Assembly (NCBI RefSeq): GCF_030733545.1
Contig: NZ_JASHIU010000003.1
Span: 124,001-188,000 of the forward strand
Origin: Oceanicaulis sp. MMSF_3324
Lineage (GTDB): Bacteria; Pseudomonadota; Alphaproteobacteria; Caulobacterales; Maricaulaceae
Length of the DNA: 64,000 bases
Direction of reading: 5' to 3'
Below the pieces are notes generated by a model that was not told the DNA's origin, ran no database searches, and worked only from the letters and a program-made list of their open reading frames with translations. Below, in pieces: positions 26,186-35,174 of this stretch (positions are counted from its first letter, which is position 1; each line of letters starts with the position of its first letter). The translations under genes were made by a program, and so were the position numbers.

Positions 26186-27102
26186 ACGCCGTCGCCAGCG
26201 CCCTGATCCCCATTTTCGGCGTGATCGCGCTTGGCTGGGCCATGCGGCGTTCGGGCCTGGTGCGCAAGGAGCTCTGGCTCGGCGTGAACCGGCTCAGCTA
26301 TCAGGCCCTGCTGCCGTCCCTCCTGTTCTCCACCATTTCCCGCGCCGATTATGCCGGCCTGCCCGCTGGCTCCTTCCTGATTGCGGTGACCTTGGGCTTT
26401 CTGGTGATGGGCGCCATCAGCCTGGCCTTCAAGCCGCTGCCCGTGCCCGGGCCGTCCTATACCAGCCTGTTCCAGGGCGGGGTGCGCTGGAACGGCTTTG
26501 TCCTTCTCGCGCTGGCGGGCACAGCCTTTGGCGCGGAGGGCAATGCGCTCGCCGCGCTGGTCTTCGCCCCCACCGTGCCTTTGATCAATGTGATGTGCGT
26601 GGTGGTGCTGACCATCTGGGGCACCAGCGATGTCAAACCCGATGCTCGCCGGGTCGGCATGCGCATCATCACAAACCCGCTGATCATCGCCTGTCTGCTG
26701 GGCGCGGCCTGTAATGCGCTCGGCCTGTTCCAGACCGGGCCTGTGGCCGATACCGCCGCCCTGGCTGGACGCGCCGCATTGCCGCTGATCCTGATGGCGA
26801 TCGGCGCCGGGCTCGACTTCTCCGCCCTCAAGGCCCGGCCCAAGCTGTTGATGCTGTCCGTCGGCCTGAAGCTGATCATCGCGCCTTTGGTGTTCATCGC
26901 CCTGGGGCGGATGTTCGGGGTGGAAGGCGTGGCGCTCGCCATTCTCGCCGCCATCGGCTCGACCCCGGGGGCGGCCGCCTCCTATGTGCTGGCCTCCGAG
27001 CTGGGCGGGGATGCCCGGCTGATGGCGGGCCATGTCACCGCCACCACCTTGCTGGCCGCTCTGGCCATGCCGTTCTGGATCTGGACCACCAGCCTGCTAT
27101 GA
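26182..27102 (+). CDS. AEC (auxin efflux carrier) family transporter, copy 1
   Basis: The 306-aa protein has about ten transmembrane helices in two inverted halves and begins AVASALIPIFGVIALGWAMR. The pattern LGVNRLSYQALLPSLLFSTI near residues 33-52 and the C-terminal GSTPGAAASYVLASELGGDA (near 274) are typical of the AEC family. Members export organic acids, amino acids or related anions. It overlaps ruvX and the second copy by 4 nt each. The two copies share layout and motifs and look like an old tandem duplication. Confidence 0.9.
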   Translation: MNAVASALIPIFGVIALGWAMRRSGLVRKELWLGVNRLSYQALLPSLLFSTISRADYAGLPAGSFLIAVTLGFLVMGAISLAFKPLPVPGPSYTSLFQGGVRWNGFVLLALAGTAFGAEGNALAALVFAPTVPLINVMCVVVLTIWGTSDVKPDARRVGMRIITNPLIIACLLGAACNALGLFQTGPVADTAALAGRAALPLILMAIGAGLDFSALKARPKLLMLSVGLKLIIAPLVFIALGRMFGVEGVALAILAAIGSTPGAAASYVLASELGGDARLMAGHVTATTLLAALAMPFWIWTTSLL

Positions 27103-28013
27103 CCCAGGTCATCATCTCCGCCTTCCTGCCGGTCTTCGCGATCATCGCCCTGGGCTATGGCGTGCGCGCCCTGGGCTATATCCCCCGCGAGCATTGGCGC
27201 GGCGTGAACGCACTGAACCATCGGCTTCTGCTGCCGAGCTTCCTGTTCTCGCTTCTGGCCCAGGCCCGGTTTGACGGCGCGAACAGCCTGACGCTTGCAG
27301 GCGTGTCCGCGCTCGGTTCAGTCCTCATGATCGCGCTCGCCCTGTTGCTGGGCCGGCTCGTCAGCAATTCGGGCCGCATCACCGCCCCGATGATCGCCAG
27401 CGCCGTGATGTGGAACATTGTGCTCTCGCTCGCCCTGGCGGAGCGCCTGCTCGGCGACGCGATTGCCAGCGCCGGCGCCGCGGTCTCCGCGACCGGCGTC
27501 ATCATCGGCGCCGCCGCGTCCGTGGCCGGCTTTGCGCTGACCTCGGGACGCGGCTTGCAAGCCGCCCTGATGAAGACGGCGAAGGACCCGGTCGTTCTGG
27601 CCTGCGTGTTCGGCCTGCTGGCCAACCTGTCCGGTCTGGGGCGCGTGTCCGTCCTGGTCGGGCCCATCGAGATGATTGGCGCAGGGTCCATGGCCGTCAT
27701 TCTGTTGTCCATGGGCGCCGGGCTTGATTTCAAGGCGCTCAAGGGCCGTCTGACCGTTCTTCTGTCCGCCGCCGTCTTGCGCACCTGTATCGGTCCCGTC
27801 GTCTATCTGGGATTGGCGCTGGCGTTCGGGCTGACCGGAGATCTCGCGGTGCTCATGGCGATCGCCGGCGCCGCGCCCGCCGCCGCCTTCATCTATGCCG
27901 TCGCCGCGGATTGTGACGGCGAGGCCGGACTGACCGCAGGCATGATCACGCTGACCGTGCTGACAAGCCTGATCAACCTGCCTGTCGCGGCCGCTGTCGC
28001 GCTGTCGCTCTGA
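27099..28013 (+). CDS. AEC (auxin efflux carrier) family transporter, copy 2
   Basis: The 304-aa protein is a paralogue of the preceding gene. It starts VIISAFLPVFAIIALGYGVR with GVNALNHRLLLPSFLFSLLA near residue 35. The C-terminal half has AIAGAAPAAAFIYAVAADCDGEA in place of GSTPGAAASYVLASELGGDA. The divergent middle (SAVMWNIVLSLALAERLLGD) suggests a different substrate. It ends 79 bp before pyrB, which has its own promoter-like sequence. Confidence 0.9.
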   Translation: MTQVIISAFLPVFAIIALGYGVRALGYIPREHWRGVNALNHRLLLPSFLFSLLAQARFDGANSLTLAGVSALGSVLMIALALLLGRLVSNSGRITAPMIASAVMWNIVLSLALAERLLGDAIASAGAAVSATGVIIGAAASVAGFALTSGRGLQAALMKTAKDPVVLACVFGLLANLSGLGRVSVLVGPIEMIGAGSMAVILLSMGAGLDFKALKGRLTVLLSAAVLRTCIGPVVYLGLALAFGLTGDLAVLMAIAGAAPAAAFIYAVAADCDGEAGLTAGMITLTVLTSLINLPVAAAVALSL

Positions 28014-28034
28014 CAGGCTGCGACACCGTTCAGC

Positions 28035-28063
28035 TTGCCCGATCCCGCATGCGCGCCTATACC
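28035..28063 (+). promoter_or_regulatory. Promoter-like sequence before pyrB
   Basis: TTGCCC (28035-28040) and TATACC (28058-28063) are separated by 17 bp, a sigma-70 spacing, and lie 29 bp before the pyrB ATG. No pyrimidine-sensing leader peptide or attenuator is visible. Confidence 0.45.
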
Positions 28064-28092
28064 GCCGCGAATGCTTTTCGGAGGGTGCTTTG

Positions 28093-29097
28093 ATGGAGCG
28101 CACCGGCTTCGCCTATGATTTTCCCCATGACAGCCTGCTGAGCGTCGGGGATCTCAACCCGCTCGACGTGCAGATGATTTTCAAGCGCGCCAGGCATCAT
28201 TTCGACAATGCGCGCCGGGGCGACAAGGAGGGCGACACCCTCAAGGGCCTCACCCAGATCAATCTGTTCTTCGAGAACTCCACCCGCACGCTGGCGAGTT
28301 TCGAGATCGCCGCCAAGCGCCTGGGGGCCGATGTGGTGAACTTCGCCGCCGGCAGCGCCTCGATCTCCAAGGGCGAGAGCCTGGACGACACCGCCCTCAC
28401 CCTCACCGCCATGCGCCCGGACGTGTTGGTGGTGCGCCACAAGGCGGCCGGCGCGGCGGCGCACTTCGCTCGCGTTACCGGGGTCCCCACCGTCAATGCC
28501 GGCGATGGCGCGCATGAGCATCCGACCCAGGCGCTTCTGGACGCCTTCACCCTGACCCGTCGCTGGGGCGAGGTGGGTGGACGCCGCATCCTGATCGTGG
28601 GCGATATCCTGCATTCGCGCGTCGCCCGCTCGAACGTGTCCTTGCTGAACCTGCTGAACGCCGAGGTGCGCCTGTGCGGCCCGGCGACGCTCCTGCCCGC
28701 CGATGCGGATCGCTGGGGCGTCAGTGTCTTTCACGATCTTGATGAAGCGCTGGAAGGCTGCGACGCCGTCATGGCCCTGCGCATCCAGAAAGAGCGCATG
28801 ACCGGCGGGCTGATCCCGTCGGATCGCGAATACGCTGCGCTGTGGGGGCTGACCGAGGACCGTCTGGACCGCGCGGCGCCCGATTGCCTCGTCATGCATC
28901 CCGGGCCAATGAATCGGGGCGTGGAGATTGACGGCGCGCTGGCGGACGATCCCGAGCGCGCCCTGATCCTCGAGCAGGTGGAAAGCGGCGTCGCCGTGCG
29001 CTCCGCCATACTGGAGCTGATCACGGGCCGCGCGCCCAATTCCACGATTGCGGACATGCGCAGCCATGACGCCGATGGCCTGGGAGACGGGGCATGA
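28093..29097 (+). CDS. pyrB: Aspartate carbamoyltransferase catalytic subunit
   Basis: The 334-aa enzyme has the carbamoyl-phosphate site FENSTRTLASFE (near residue 60). HEHPTQALLDAFTL (near 141) and MALRIQKERM (near 228) carry further substrate contacts. VMHPGPMNRGVEI (near 271) is the C-terminal aspartate-binding motif. It catalyses the first committed step of pyrimidine synthesis. ATG 28093 follows a GGAGG site; a TTG three bases upstream is less likely. Its stop overlaps the next gene by 4 nt. In organisms where the partner dihydroorotase is inactive, the two form a dodecameric complex. Confidence 0.96.
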   Translation: MERTGFAYDFPHDSLLSVGDLNPLDVQMIFKRARHHFDNARRGDKEGDTLKGLTQINLFFENSTRTLASFEIAAKRLGADVVNFAAGSASISKGESLDDTALTLTAMRPDVLVVRHKAAGAAAHFARVTGVPTVNAGDGAHEHPTQALLDAFTLTRRWGEVGGRRILIVGDILHSRVARSNVSLLNLLNAEVRLCGPATLLPADADRWGVSVFHDLDEALEGCDAVMALRIQKERMTGGLIPSDREYAALWGLTEDRLDRAAPDCLVMHPGPMNRGVEIDGALADDPERALILEQVESGVAVRSAILELITGRAPNSTIADMRSHDADGLGDGA

Positions 29098-30359
29098 TGC
29101 TGTTTGAAAACGCCCGGCTGATCGATCCGGCCTCGGGCCGGGACGAAATGGGCGCATTGAGGGTGCGCGACGGCCTGATCGAGGAGATCGGCCCCGATCT
29201 TGAGTCCCATGACGACGAACAGGTGATTGACGTGAAGGGCGCGGTGCTCGCCCCCGCCCTGATCGACATGCGCTGCACGGCGGATCCCGCTTCCACCGGC
29301 GCCCGCGGCGTGGATGCGGCGGCTCGCGCAGCGGCCGCTAGCGGCGTCGCCACTCTGGTGCTGTCACCGGAAAGCGGCGGCGGTTTCCGCACCCCTGAAG
29401 ACATTGCGGCCGTGAACGCCGCCGCGCTGACGAGCGCCGTCCGGCTCTATGCCGCCGGCCTGTGCGTCAGCTCGCCCGAAGACATGGCGGAAATCGGCCT
29501 GATGCTGCGCGCCGGCGCGCTTTATCTCGGCGATGGCGGCCAGCCTGTGGCGGATACCCGCCTGGCGCGCCGCGTCCTCGCCTATGCGGGCGGGTTTGAC
29601 GCCTGGGTCAGCTTGCGCCCGGACGATCAGGGCCTCAGCCGCGGCACGGTGGCGACCGAAAGCGATCTGTCCATGCGCCTGGGGCTGCCCGCCCGCCCCG
29701 CGCAATCGGAAGCCATGGCGGTCAAGCGCGATGCGGCGCTCGCCGCGCTCACCGGCGCCCGTCTGATCTTTGACCGGGTGACCACGCGCGAAGCGCTCGA
29801 CGCGGCGCAAACCGCGCGCAAGGACGGGCTTGAAGTCGCCGTCACCGCGCCGGTCAGCCATCTCAGTTTCAACGAGATGGATCTCGGGGGACTGGATCCG
29901 CATTATCGGCTGGAGCCGCCCCTGCGCAGCGAAGACGACCGGCAGGCGCTGATCGACGCGCTTTCCCAGGGCCGTATCGATGCTGTCGTTTCCGACCATG
30001 TGGCGCGCACCAATGAGTCCAAGGCGCACCCCTTCCCCGAGGCGCAGGCGGGTTCGGCGACTCTTGAGGCCCTGCTGCCCGTGCTGTGCGGTCTGGTGGA
30101 GGACGGCCGGATGAGCCTGGCCGACGCGCTGCGCCCAGTGACTTCGGGACCGGCGGACATTCTGGGTCTGGAACAGGGCCGCCTGAACGCAGGCGCCCCG
30201 GCCGATCTGGTGGTCTTCGACCCGCACGCCCCCTTCGTCTATGGCCGCGGCGCCATGCAATGCCGCGCCCCCAGCGCCTTTTCCGGACGTCGCCTGTTCG
30301 GTCGCACCTTGATCACAATCGCGGAAGGCGCGATTATCCATCAACTGGAAGATGAGTAA
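29094..30359 (+). CDS. pyrC: Dihydroorotase homologue, probably non-catalytic (PyrX-type)
   Basis: The 421-aa protein has the composite amidohydrolase fold of class I dihydroorotase, with IDPASGRDEMGAL near the start and VLAPALIDMRCTADP near residue 53. Active enzymes have an HxH zinc motif (D-x-H-x-H-L-R) just after that strand; here the place reads D-M-R-C-T-A-D-P, so both ligands are lost. The later SDHVARTNESK and EPPLRSEDDRQAL are kept. This matches the inactive homologues that scaffold aspartate carbamoyltransferase. It overlaps pyrB by 4 nt. A catalytic pyrC should lie elsewhere in the genome. Confidence 0.85.
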   Translation: MMLFENARLIDPASGRDEMGALRVRDGLIEEIGPDLESHDDEQVIDVKGAVLAPALIDMRCTADPASTGARGVDAAARAAAASGVATLVLSPESGGGFRTPEDIAAVNAAALTSAVRLYAAGLCVSSPEDMAEIGLMLRAGALYLGDGGQPVADTRLARRVLAYAGGFDAWVSLRPDDQGLSRGTVATESDLSMRLGLPARPAQSEAMAVKRDAALAALTGARLIFDRVTTREALDAAQTARKDGLEVAVTAPVSHLSFNEMDLGGLDPHYRLEPPLRSEDDRQALIDALSQGRIDAVVSDHVARTNESKAHPFPEAQAGSATLEALLPVLCGLVEDGRMSLADALRPVTSGPADILGLEQGRLNAGAPADLVVFDPHAPFVYGRGAMQCRAPSAFSGRRLFGRTLITIAEGAIIHQLEDE

Positions 30360-30958
30360 TGATGCTTGACCCCTGGTTCGCGGCGGCGCTGGTCGTCGGC
30401 TATGTCTTCGGTTCGATCCCGTTCGGCCTGCTGCTGACCCGGCTCGCCGGCCTTGGGGATATTCGCGCCATCGGCTCGGGCAATATTGGCGCGACCAATG
30501 TGCTGCGCACCGGACGCAAGGACCTGGCGCTCGCCACGCTCATTCTTGATTCCGGCAAGGCGGGCTTCGCCTGCCTTCTGTTCACCTATATCGCCAATCC
30601 CACCGCGGGCCTGATCGCGGGCGGCGCTGCGTTTTTCGGCCATTGCTTCCCGGTCTGGCTCAAATTCAAGGGCGGCAAGGGCGTCGCGACCTTCCTGGGC
30701 GTGCTGCTGGCGGCCCACTTCCCGGTCGGCGCGCTGACCTGCTTTGTCTGGCTGGGCATGGCGCTGATGCTGCGCATGTCCTCGCTCTCCGCCCTGACGG
30801 CGGCGCTGGCGGCGCCTGTCCTTGCCTACGCCTTCGCCCGTGAAGACGTCGCCATACTCGCGCTCTTTCTCGCGGCGCTGCTCTACTGGCGCCATCAGGA
30901 GAATATCGGCCGCATCCTCAAGGGTGAGGAACCCAAGATCGGAGCGAAGAAGACGTGA
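30359..30958 (+). CDS. plsY: Glycerol-3-phosphate acyltransferase PlsY
   Basis: The 199-aa inner-membrane protein has about five transmembrane helices and all PlsY motifs: FGSIPFGLLLTRLAG near residue 17, GSGNIGATNVLRTGRKD near 39, and KFKGGKGVATFLGVLL near 100. It transfers an acyl group from acyl-phosphate to glycerol-3-phosphate, the first step of phospholipid synthesis. Its ATG overlaps the pyrC-like stop (TAATG), and it overlaps dprA by 4 nt, so the four genes pyrB-pyrC-plsY-dprA form one likely transcription unit. Confidence 0.96.
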   Translation: MMLDPWFAAALVVGYVFGSIPFGLLLTRLAGLGDIRAIGSGNIGATNVLRTGRKDLALATLILDSGKAGFACLLFTYIANPTAGLIAGGAAFFGHCFPVWLKFKGGKGVATFLGVLLAAHFPVGALTCFVWLGMALMLRMSSLSALTAALAAPVLAYAFAREDVAILALFLAALLYWRHQENIGRILKGEEPKIGAKKT

Positions 30959-32073
30959 CGCGCCGGTCCCTCTCCCCGACCGAGCGCGTGGACTGGCTTC
31001 GCTTGTCGCGCACGTCGGGGGTTGGACCTGTCACCTTCGCCAGGCTGATCGAGCGGTTTGAAACCGCCAGCCGCGCCATTGACGCCCTGCCCGAATTGTC
31101 AAAGCGGGGCGGACGCACCAAGCCCCTCAAGGCGGTGTCCCGCAATCAGGCCGAGGATGAGCTCGCCGATCTGGAACGAACGGGGGCGCGCCTGCTGTGC
31201 GCCTGCGAGCCGGATTTCCCCGCCGACCTCGCCGCCCTTGATCCGCCCCCGCCCGTCATCACCGTCAAGGGACCGCTCGAGCTCAGGGACAATCCCGTCT
31301 GCGCCATGGTGGGCGCGCGCAACGCCTCGGCCGCCGGATTGCGGTTTGCCGGCGATCTGGCCCGTGGCCTGGGTGAGCGCGGCGTGCTGATCGCATCCGG
31401 GTTGGCGCGCGGCATAGACGGCGCCGCCCATGCCGCCAGCCTTGAGACCGGCACGATCGCCGTCCTCGCAGGCGGTCTCACCTCCATCTACCCGCCCGAG
31501 CATGAGGCGCTCTATCACGCCATCGCCGAGCAGGGCCTGCTGGTCAGCGAGAGCCCGCCCCGCTACAGCCCGCAGGCGCGCGACTTCCCGCGTCGCAACC
31601 GTTTGATCTCGGGGCTCTCCCTGGGCGTTCTGGTCGTGGAGGCGGCGGAGCGCTCGGGCTCGCTGATTACGGCGCGCTATGCGCTGGAGCAGAACCGCGA
31701 AGTGATGGCGGTCCCCGGCTCGCCCATGGATCCGCGCGCCCGGGGGTCAAACCGCCTCTTGCAGGACGGCGCCGCGCTGATCCAGAGCGTGGACGACATA
31801 CTCGACATCCTGTCCGGCGCGCGCCGCCCGAAACTGCAGGAGCCCTCGGGAGCCGATTATGAGGATGAGTTCGACCATCCCGACGCGCTGGACAACGCCG
31901 TCTCCGACATCCGCGAACGCATTGCCGAACTGCTCTCGCCCACCCCGGTTTCCCGCGATGAACTGGCCCGGCTCACCCAGGCGCCGACCCGGATCGTGTT
32001 GGCGGCGCTTGTGGAGCTGGAGCTGGCGGGACGGTGCGAGATCTGGCCCAACGGCATGGTCTGCAGCCTTTAA
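30955..32073 (+). CDS. dprA: DNA-processing protein DprA
   Basis: The 372-aa protein has an N-terminal helical region (SPTERVDWLRLSRTSGVGPV), then the DprA Rossmann domain: VGARNASAAGLRFAGDL near residue 118, IASGLARGIDGAAH near 142, and DFPRRNRLISGLSLGVLVVE near 211. A C-terminal winged-helix domain follows (EDEFDHPDALDN onward). DprA loads RecA on incoming single strands during transformation. It starts at GTG with a 4-nt overlap on plsY. Its stop shares TTAA with the convergent 93-aa gene. Confidence 0.95.
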   Translation: MTRRSLSPTERVDWLRLSRTSGVGPVTFARLIERFETASRAIDALPELSKRGGRTKPLKAVSRNQAEDELADLERTGARLLCACEPDFPADLAALDPPPPVITVKGPLELRDNPVCAMVGARNASAAGLRFAGDLARGLGERGVLIASGLARGIDGAAHAASLETGTIAVLAGGLTSIYPPEHEALYHAIAEQGLLVSESPPRYSPQARDFPRRNRLISGLSLGVLVVEAAERSGSLITARYALEQNREVMAVPGSPMDPRARGSNRLLQDGAALIQSVDDILDILSGARRPKLQEPSGADYEDEFDHPDALDNAVSDIRERIAELLSPTPVSRDELARLTQAPTRIVLAALVELELAGRCEIWPNGMVCSL

Positions 32074-32351
32074 TCGCGCGTTTTGCGCGGGCTTCCGTCC
32101 GGAGAGAAAGGAAAAAGCGTCCTGTGATCGGCGTCGGGATTGGCCAGCGGCGGCTTATGCGTCAACTGACGGCATTCCTGCTCGATCACATGGGCCGCGG
32201 TCGCCAGCATGACGGAAGAATTATTCAGATCCGCCCGATGCGCGAAGTGGGACAGCGCGGCCAGCATCTCGACGAGATAGCCCGCCGCCTCCTGCGTCGT
32301 CTGTTCACGGAGGGCGCGATCATTCGCAGCGCCGGTTGGGGTATTCGTCAT
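32070..32351 (-). CDS. Hypothetical protein (93 aa)
   Basis: The protein is not recognised. The first half is helical (TTQEAAGYLVEMLAALSHFA), followed by SSVMLATAAHVIEQECRQL and a polar, proline-rich tail. No signal peptide or membrane segment is seen. ATG 32351 is chosen; the open frame extends to 32417 but the added residues are basic and not protein-like. Its convergent stop shares the 4-bp palindrome TTAA with dprA, which supports a real gene edge. Nothing indicates a function. Confidence 0.6.
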   Translation of the reverse strand: MTNTPTGAANDRALREQTTQEAAGYLVEMLAALSHFAHRADLNNSSVMLATAAHVIEQECRQLTHKPPLANPDADHRTLFPFSPDGSPRKTRD

Positions 32352-32484
32352 AATCGTTTTGATTGCTCTTGGAACAACTCTACGGGGAGCCGTAAACCTG
32401 TGCCCTGGTTCTGGCAAGCGTCAGCCCCATGTTGACAGGGTGATGAACTATCCCCACCTTCCGCCGCCATTGACCGGACCAGTC

Positions 32485-32513
32485 TTGACGCTGGACCGCT
32501 TCACCTTGCTATC
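32485..32513 (+). promoter_or_regulatory. Caulobacter-type promoter of topA, probably leaderless
   Basis: TTGACG (32485-32490) and GCTATC (32508-32513) match the -35 and -10 pattern of the Caulobacter housekeeping sigma factor, with 17-bp spacing. The -10 ends 9 bp before the topA ATG and no ribosome binding site lies between. Transcription would therefore begin at or next to the start codon. Confidence 0.55.
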
Positions 32514-32522
32514 AGTGATCAT

Positions 32523-35174
32523 ATGAACGTCGTTGTCGTCGAATCCCCGGCCAAAGCCAAAACCATCAATAAGTATCTGGGGAGCGACTACACCGTGCTC
32601 GCCAGCTTCGGCCATGTGCGCGATCTGCCGCCCAAGGACGGCTCGGTGCGTCCCGACGAAGACTTCGCCATGGACTGGACGGTCGAGGGCAAGTCGAAAG
32701 AACGCATCAAGGCGATCGCCGATGCCCTGAAAGACGCCGACACCCTGATCCTCGCCACTGACCCGGATCGCGAGGGAGAAGCAATTTCCTGGCACCTGCT
32801 TGAAGCGCTGCAGAAGCGCCGGGTGCTCAAGGACAAGCAGGTTCAGCGCGTGGCGTTCAACGCCATCACGAAAAAGGCCGTCAGCGACGCCATGGCCAGC
32901 CCGCGCGAGCTCGATATGGAGCTGGTCGAAGCCTATCTGGCGCGCCGGGCGCTCGACTATCTCGTCGGCTTCACCCTGTCGCCCGTTCTGTGGCGCAAGC
33001 TGCCCGGCGCCCGTTCGGCGGGCCGGGTGCAATCGGTGGCCCTGCGCCTGATCACCGAGCGTGAAACCGAGATCGAGCGCTTTGTCAGCCAGGAATACTG
33101 GTCAGTGGACGCCGAGGTGAAAGCCGAGGGCGCCGATCAGCTGATCGCCTCCAAGCTGACCCGGTTTGAAGGCGAGAAGATCACCCGCCTGACCATTGGC
33201 GAAGAAAAGCGCGCCCGCGCCGCCGAAGCCGCCATCAAGGCGGCGGACTTCACGGTCGCCGCGGTCGAGGCCAAGCCCACCAAGCGCAATCCGCCGCCGC
33301 CCTTCACCACCTCGACGCTTCAGCAAGAGGCCGCGCGCAAGCTGGGCTTTGACGCCCAACGCACCATGCGCACCGCGCAGCGTCTGTATGAAGGCGTCAA
33401 TCTGGGCGGCGAGACGGTCGGCCTGATCACCTATATGCGGACCGACGGCGTCTCCATGGACATGAGCGCCATGATGCAGGCGCGCGACGTCATTGGCGAA
33501 CGTCACGGGTCCGACTTCGTGCCGGAAAAGCCGCGCTTTTATTCCACCAAGGCCAAGAACGCCCAGGAAGCGCACGAAGCGATCCGCCCGACAAGCTTTA
33601 CCCGCCATCCCGACGAGATGCGGCTCGATGCCGACCAGGCCAAGCTCTACTCGCTGATCTGGAAGCGCGCCGTGGCCAGCCAGATGGAAGCGGCCCGGCT
33701 TGAGCGCACAACCATCGACTTTGAAAACGACGACAAATCCCTCGCCTTGCGCGCCACCGGCACGGTGGTGACCTTCCCGGGCTTCTTCGCCCTGTACCAG
33801 GAAGGCCGCGACGATGAAGAGGATGAAGGCGAGAACCGGCTTCCGCAGATCCAGCAAGGCGCCTCGGCCAAGGCCGAAAAGACGCTGGCCGAACAGCACT
33901 TCACCCAACCCCCGCCCCGCTTCACCGAGGCCTCGCTGGTCAAGAAGATGGAAGAGCTGGGCATTGGCCGTCCGTCGACCTACGCCTCGACCCTGTCTGT
34001 GCTGCGCGACCGCGACTATGTCCGCATGGAAGACAAGCGCTTCAAGCCCGAGGACAAGGGCCGCGTGGTCATCGCCTTCCTCGAGAACTTCTTCGCGCGC
34101 TACGTCCAGTACGATTTCACCGCCTCTCTGGAAGACCAGCTCGACAAGGTCTCGGCGGGCGATCTCGAGTACAAGCAATTGCTGCGCGACTTCTGGAAGG
34201 ATTTCCACGCCTCCATCGAGGACATCGCCGATCTGCGCATTGGCGACGTGATCGACGCGATGAATGTGGCGCTGGCGCCGCTGATCTTCCCGCCGCGCGA
34301 AGACGGCTCCGACCCCAAGGTCTGCCCCAAATGCAATGAGGGCGCATTGTCACTGCGTCTGGGCAAACACGGCGCCTTTGTGGGCTGCTCGAACTATCCC
34401 GATTGCCGCTATACGCGCCCGCTGGGCGGCAGCGAGCTTGATGCCGTCGAAGGCGATGGCGAGCTCGGCGAGCATCCTGAAACCGGCGCCATGATCGTGC
34501 TCAAGGACGGTCGCTTCGGCCCGTACCTCGAAATGCAGGTCGAGGACGAGGACAAGCCGCGCCGCGGCTCCATTCCCAAGGGCTGGGATCCGGCGTCCGT
34601 GACGCTGGAGAAGGCGATCGCGCTCATTGACCTGCCGCGCAAGATCGGACCGCACCCTGAAGACGGCGAGATGATCGAGGCGGGCATTGGCCGCTATGGC
34701 CCGTTCGTCAAGCACGGCAAGACCTATGCGAACCTGTCGAACGCCGACGAGGTGTTCGAGGTGGGCCTGAACCGCGCCGTGGACCTGATTGAACAGAAGA
34801 AAGCCAATCCGCGTGGGCGCGGCGCTGCGGCGGCGCCCCTGAAGGAGCTGGGCGAACACCCTGATGAAGGCGGCGCCATCAATGTCATGAACGGGCGCTA
34901 TGGTCCGTATGTGAAATTCGGCAAGATCAACGCCACCCTGCCCAAGGATATGGACCCGGCCGAGGTCACCCTGGAACAGGCGCTGGAGCTGATTGCCGCA
35001 AAAGCGGCCAAATCGCCGGCCAAGAAGAAGGCCCCGGCGAAGAAAAAGGCGCCCGCCAAGAAAACGGCGGCCAAGAAGGCGGACGGTGAGACCAAAACCG
35101 CCGCCAAGAAGCCTGCTGCGAAGAAAACCACCGCCAAGAAAACCACTACGAAGAGTACAAAGGCCCCGTCTTGA
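32523..35174 (+). CDS. topA: DNA topoisomerase I
   Basis: The 883-aa type IA topoisomerase starts with its Toprim domain (VVVESPAKAKTINKYLG), with DPDREGEAISWHLLEALQ near residue 80. The catalytic tyrosine lies in GLITYMRTDGVSMD near residue 300. One four-Cys zinc finger is seen (CPKCNEG and GCSNYPDC, near residues 600-628). Three topoisomerase C-terminal repeats follow, each with the GRYGP or GRFGP core. A long lysine/alanine/proline tail ends the protein. It relaxes negative supercoils. Confidence 0.97.
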   Translation: MNVVVVESPAKAKTINKYLGSDYTVLASFGHVRDLPPKDGSVRPDEDFAMDWTVEGKSKERIKAIADALKDADTLILATDPDREGEAISWHLLEALQKRRVLKDKQVQRVAFNAITKKAVSDAMASPRELDMELVEAYLARRALDYLVGFTLSPVLWRKLPGARSAGRVQSVALRLITERETEIERFVSQEYWSVDAEVKAEGADQLIASKLTRFEGEKITRLTIGEEKRARAAEAAIKAADFTVAAVEAKPTKRNPPPPFTTSTLQQEAARKLGFDAQRTMRTAQRLYEGVNLGGETVGLITYMRTDGVSMDMSAMMQARDVIGERHGSDFVPEKPRFYSTKAKNAQEAHEAIRPTSFTRHPDEMRLDADQAKLYSLIWKRAVASQMEAARLERTTIDFENDDKSLALRATGTVVTFPGFFALYQEGRDDEEDEGENRLPQIQQGASAKAEKTLAEQHFTQPPPRFTEASLVKKMEELGIGRPSTYASTLSVLRDRDYVRMEDKRFKPEDKGRVVIAFLENFFARYVQYDFTASLEDQLDKVSAGDLEYKQLLRDFWKDFHASIEDIADLRIGDVIDAMNVALAPLIFPPREDGSDPKVCPKCNEGALSLRLGKHGAFVGCSNYPDCRYTRPLGGSELDAVEGDGELGEHPETGAMIVLKDGRFGPYLEMQVEDEDKPRRGSIPKGWDPASVTLEKAIALIDLPRKIGPHPEDGEMIEAGIGRYGPFVKHGKTYANLSNADEVFEVGLNRAVDLIEQKKANPRGRGAAAAPLKELGEHPDEGGAINVMNGRYGPYVKFGKINATLPKDMDPAEVTLEQALELIAAKAAKSPAKKKAPAKKKAPAKKTAAKKADGETKTAAKKPAAKKTTAKKTTTKSTKAPS

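Noticed and set aside
34998-35170. Lysine/alanine-rich repeat at the end of topA
   Set aside because: It is a low-complexity basic protein tail common in topoisomerase I of high-GC bacteria, not a DNA repeat element.
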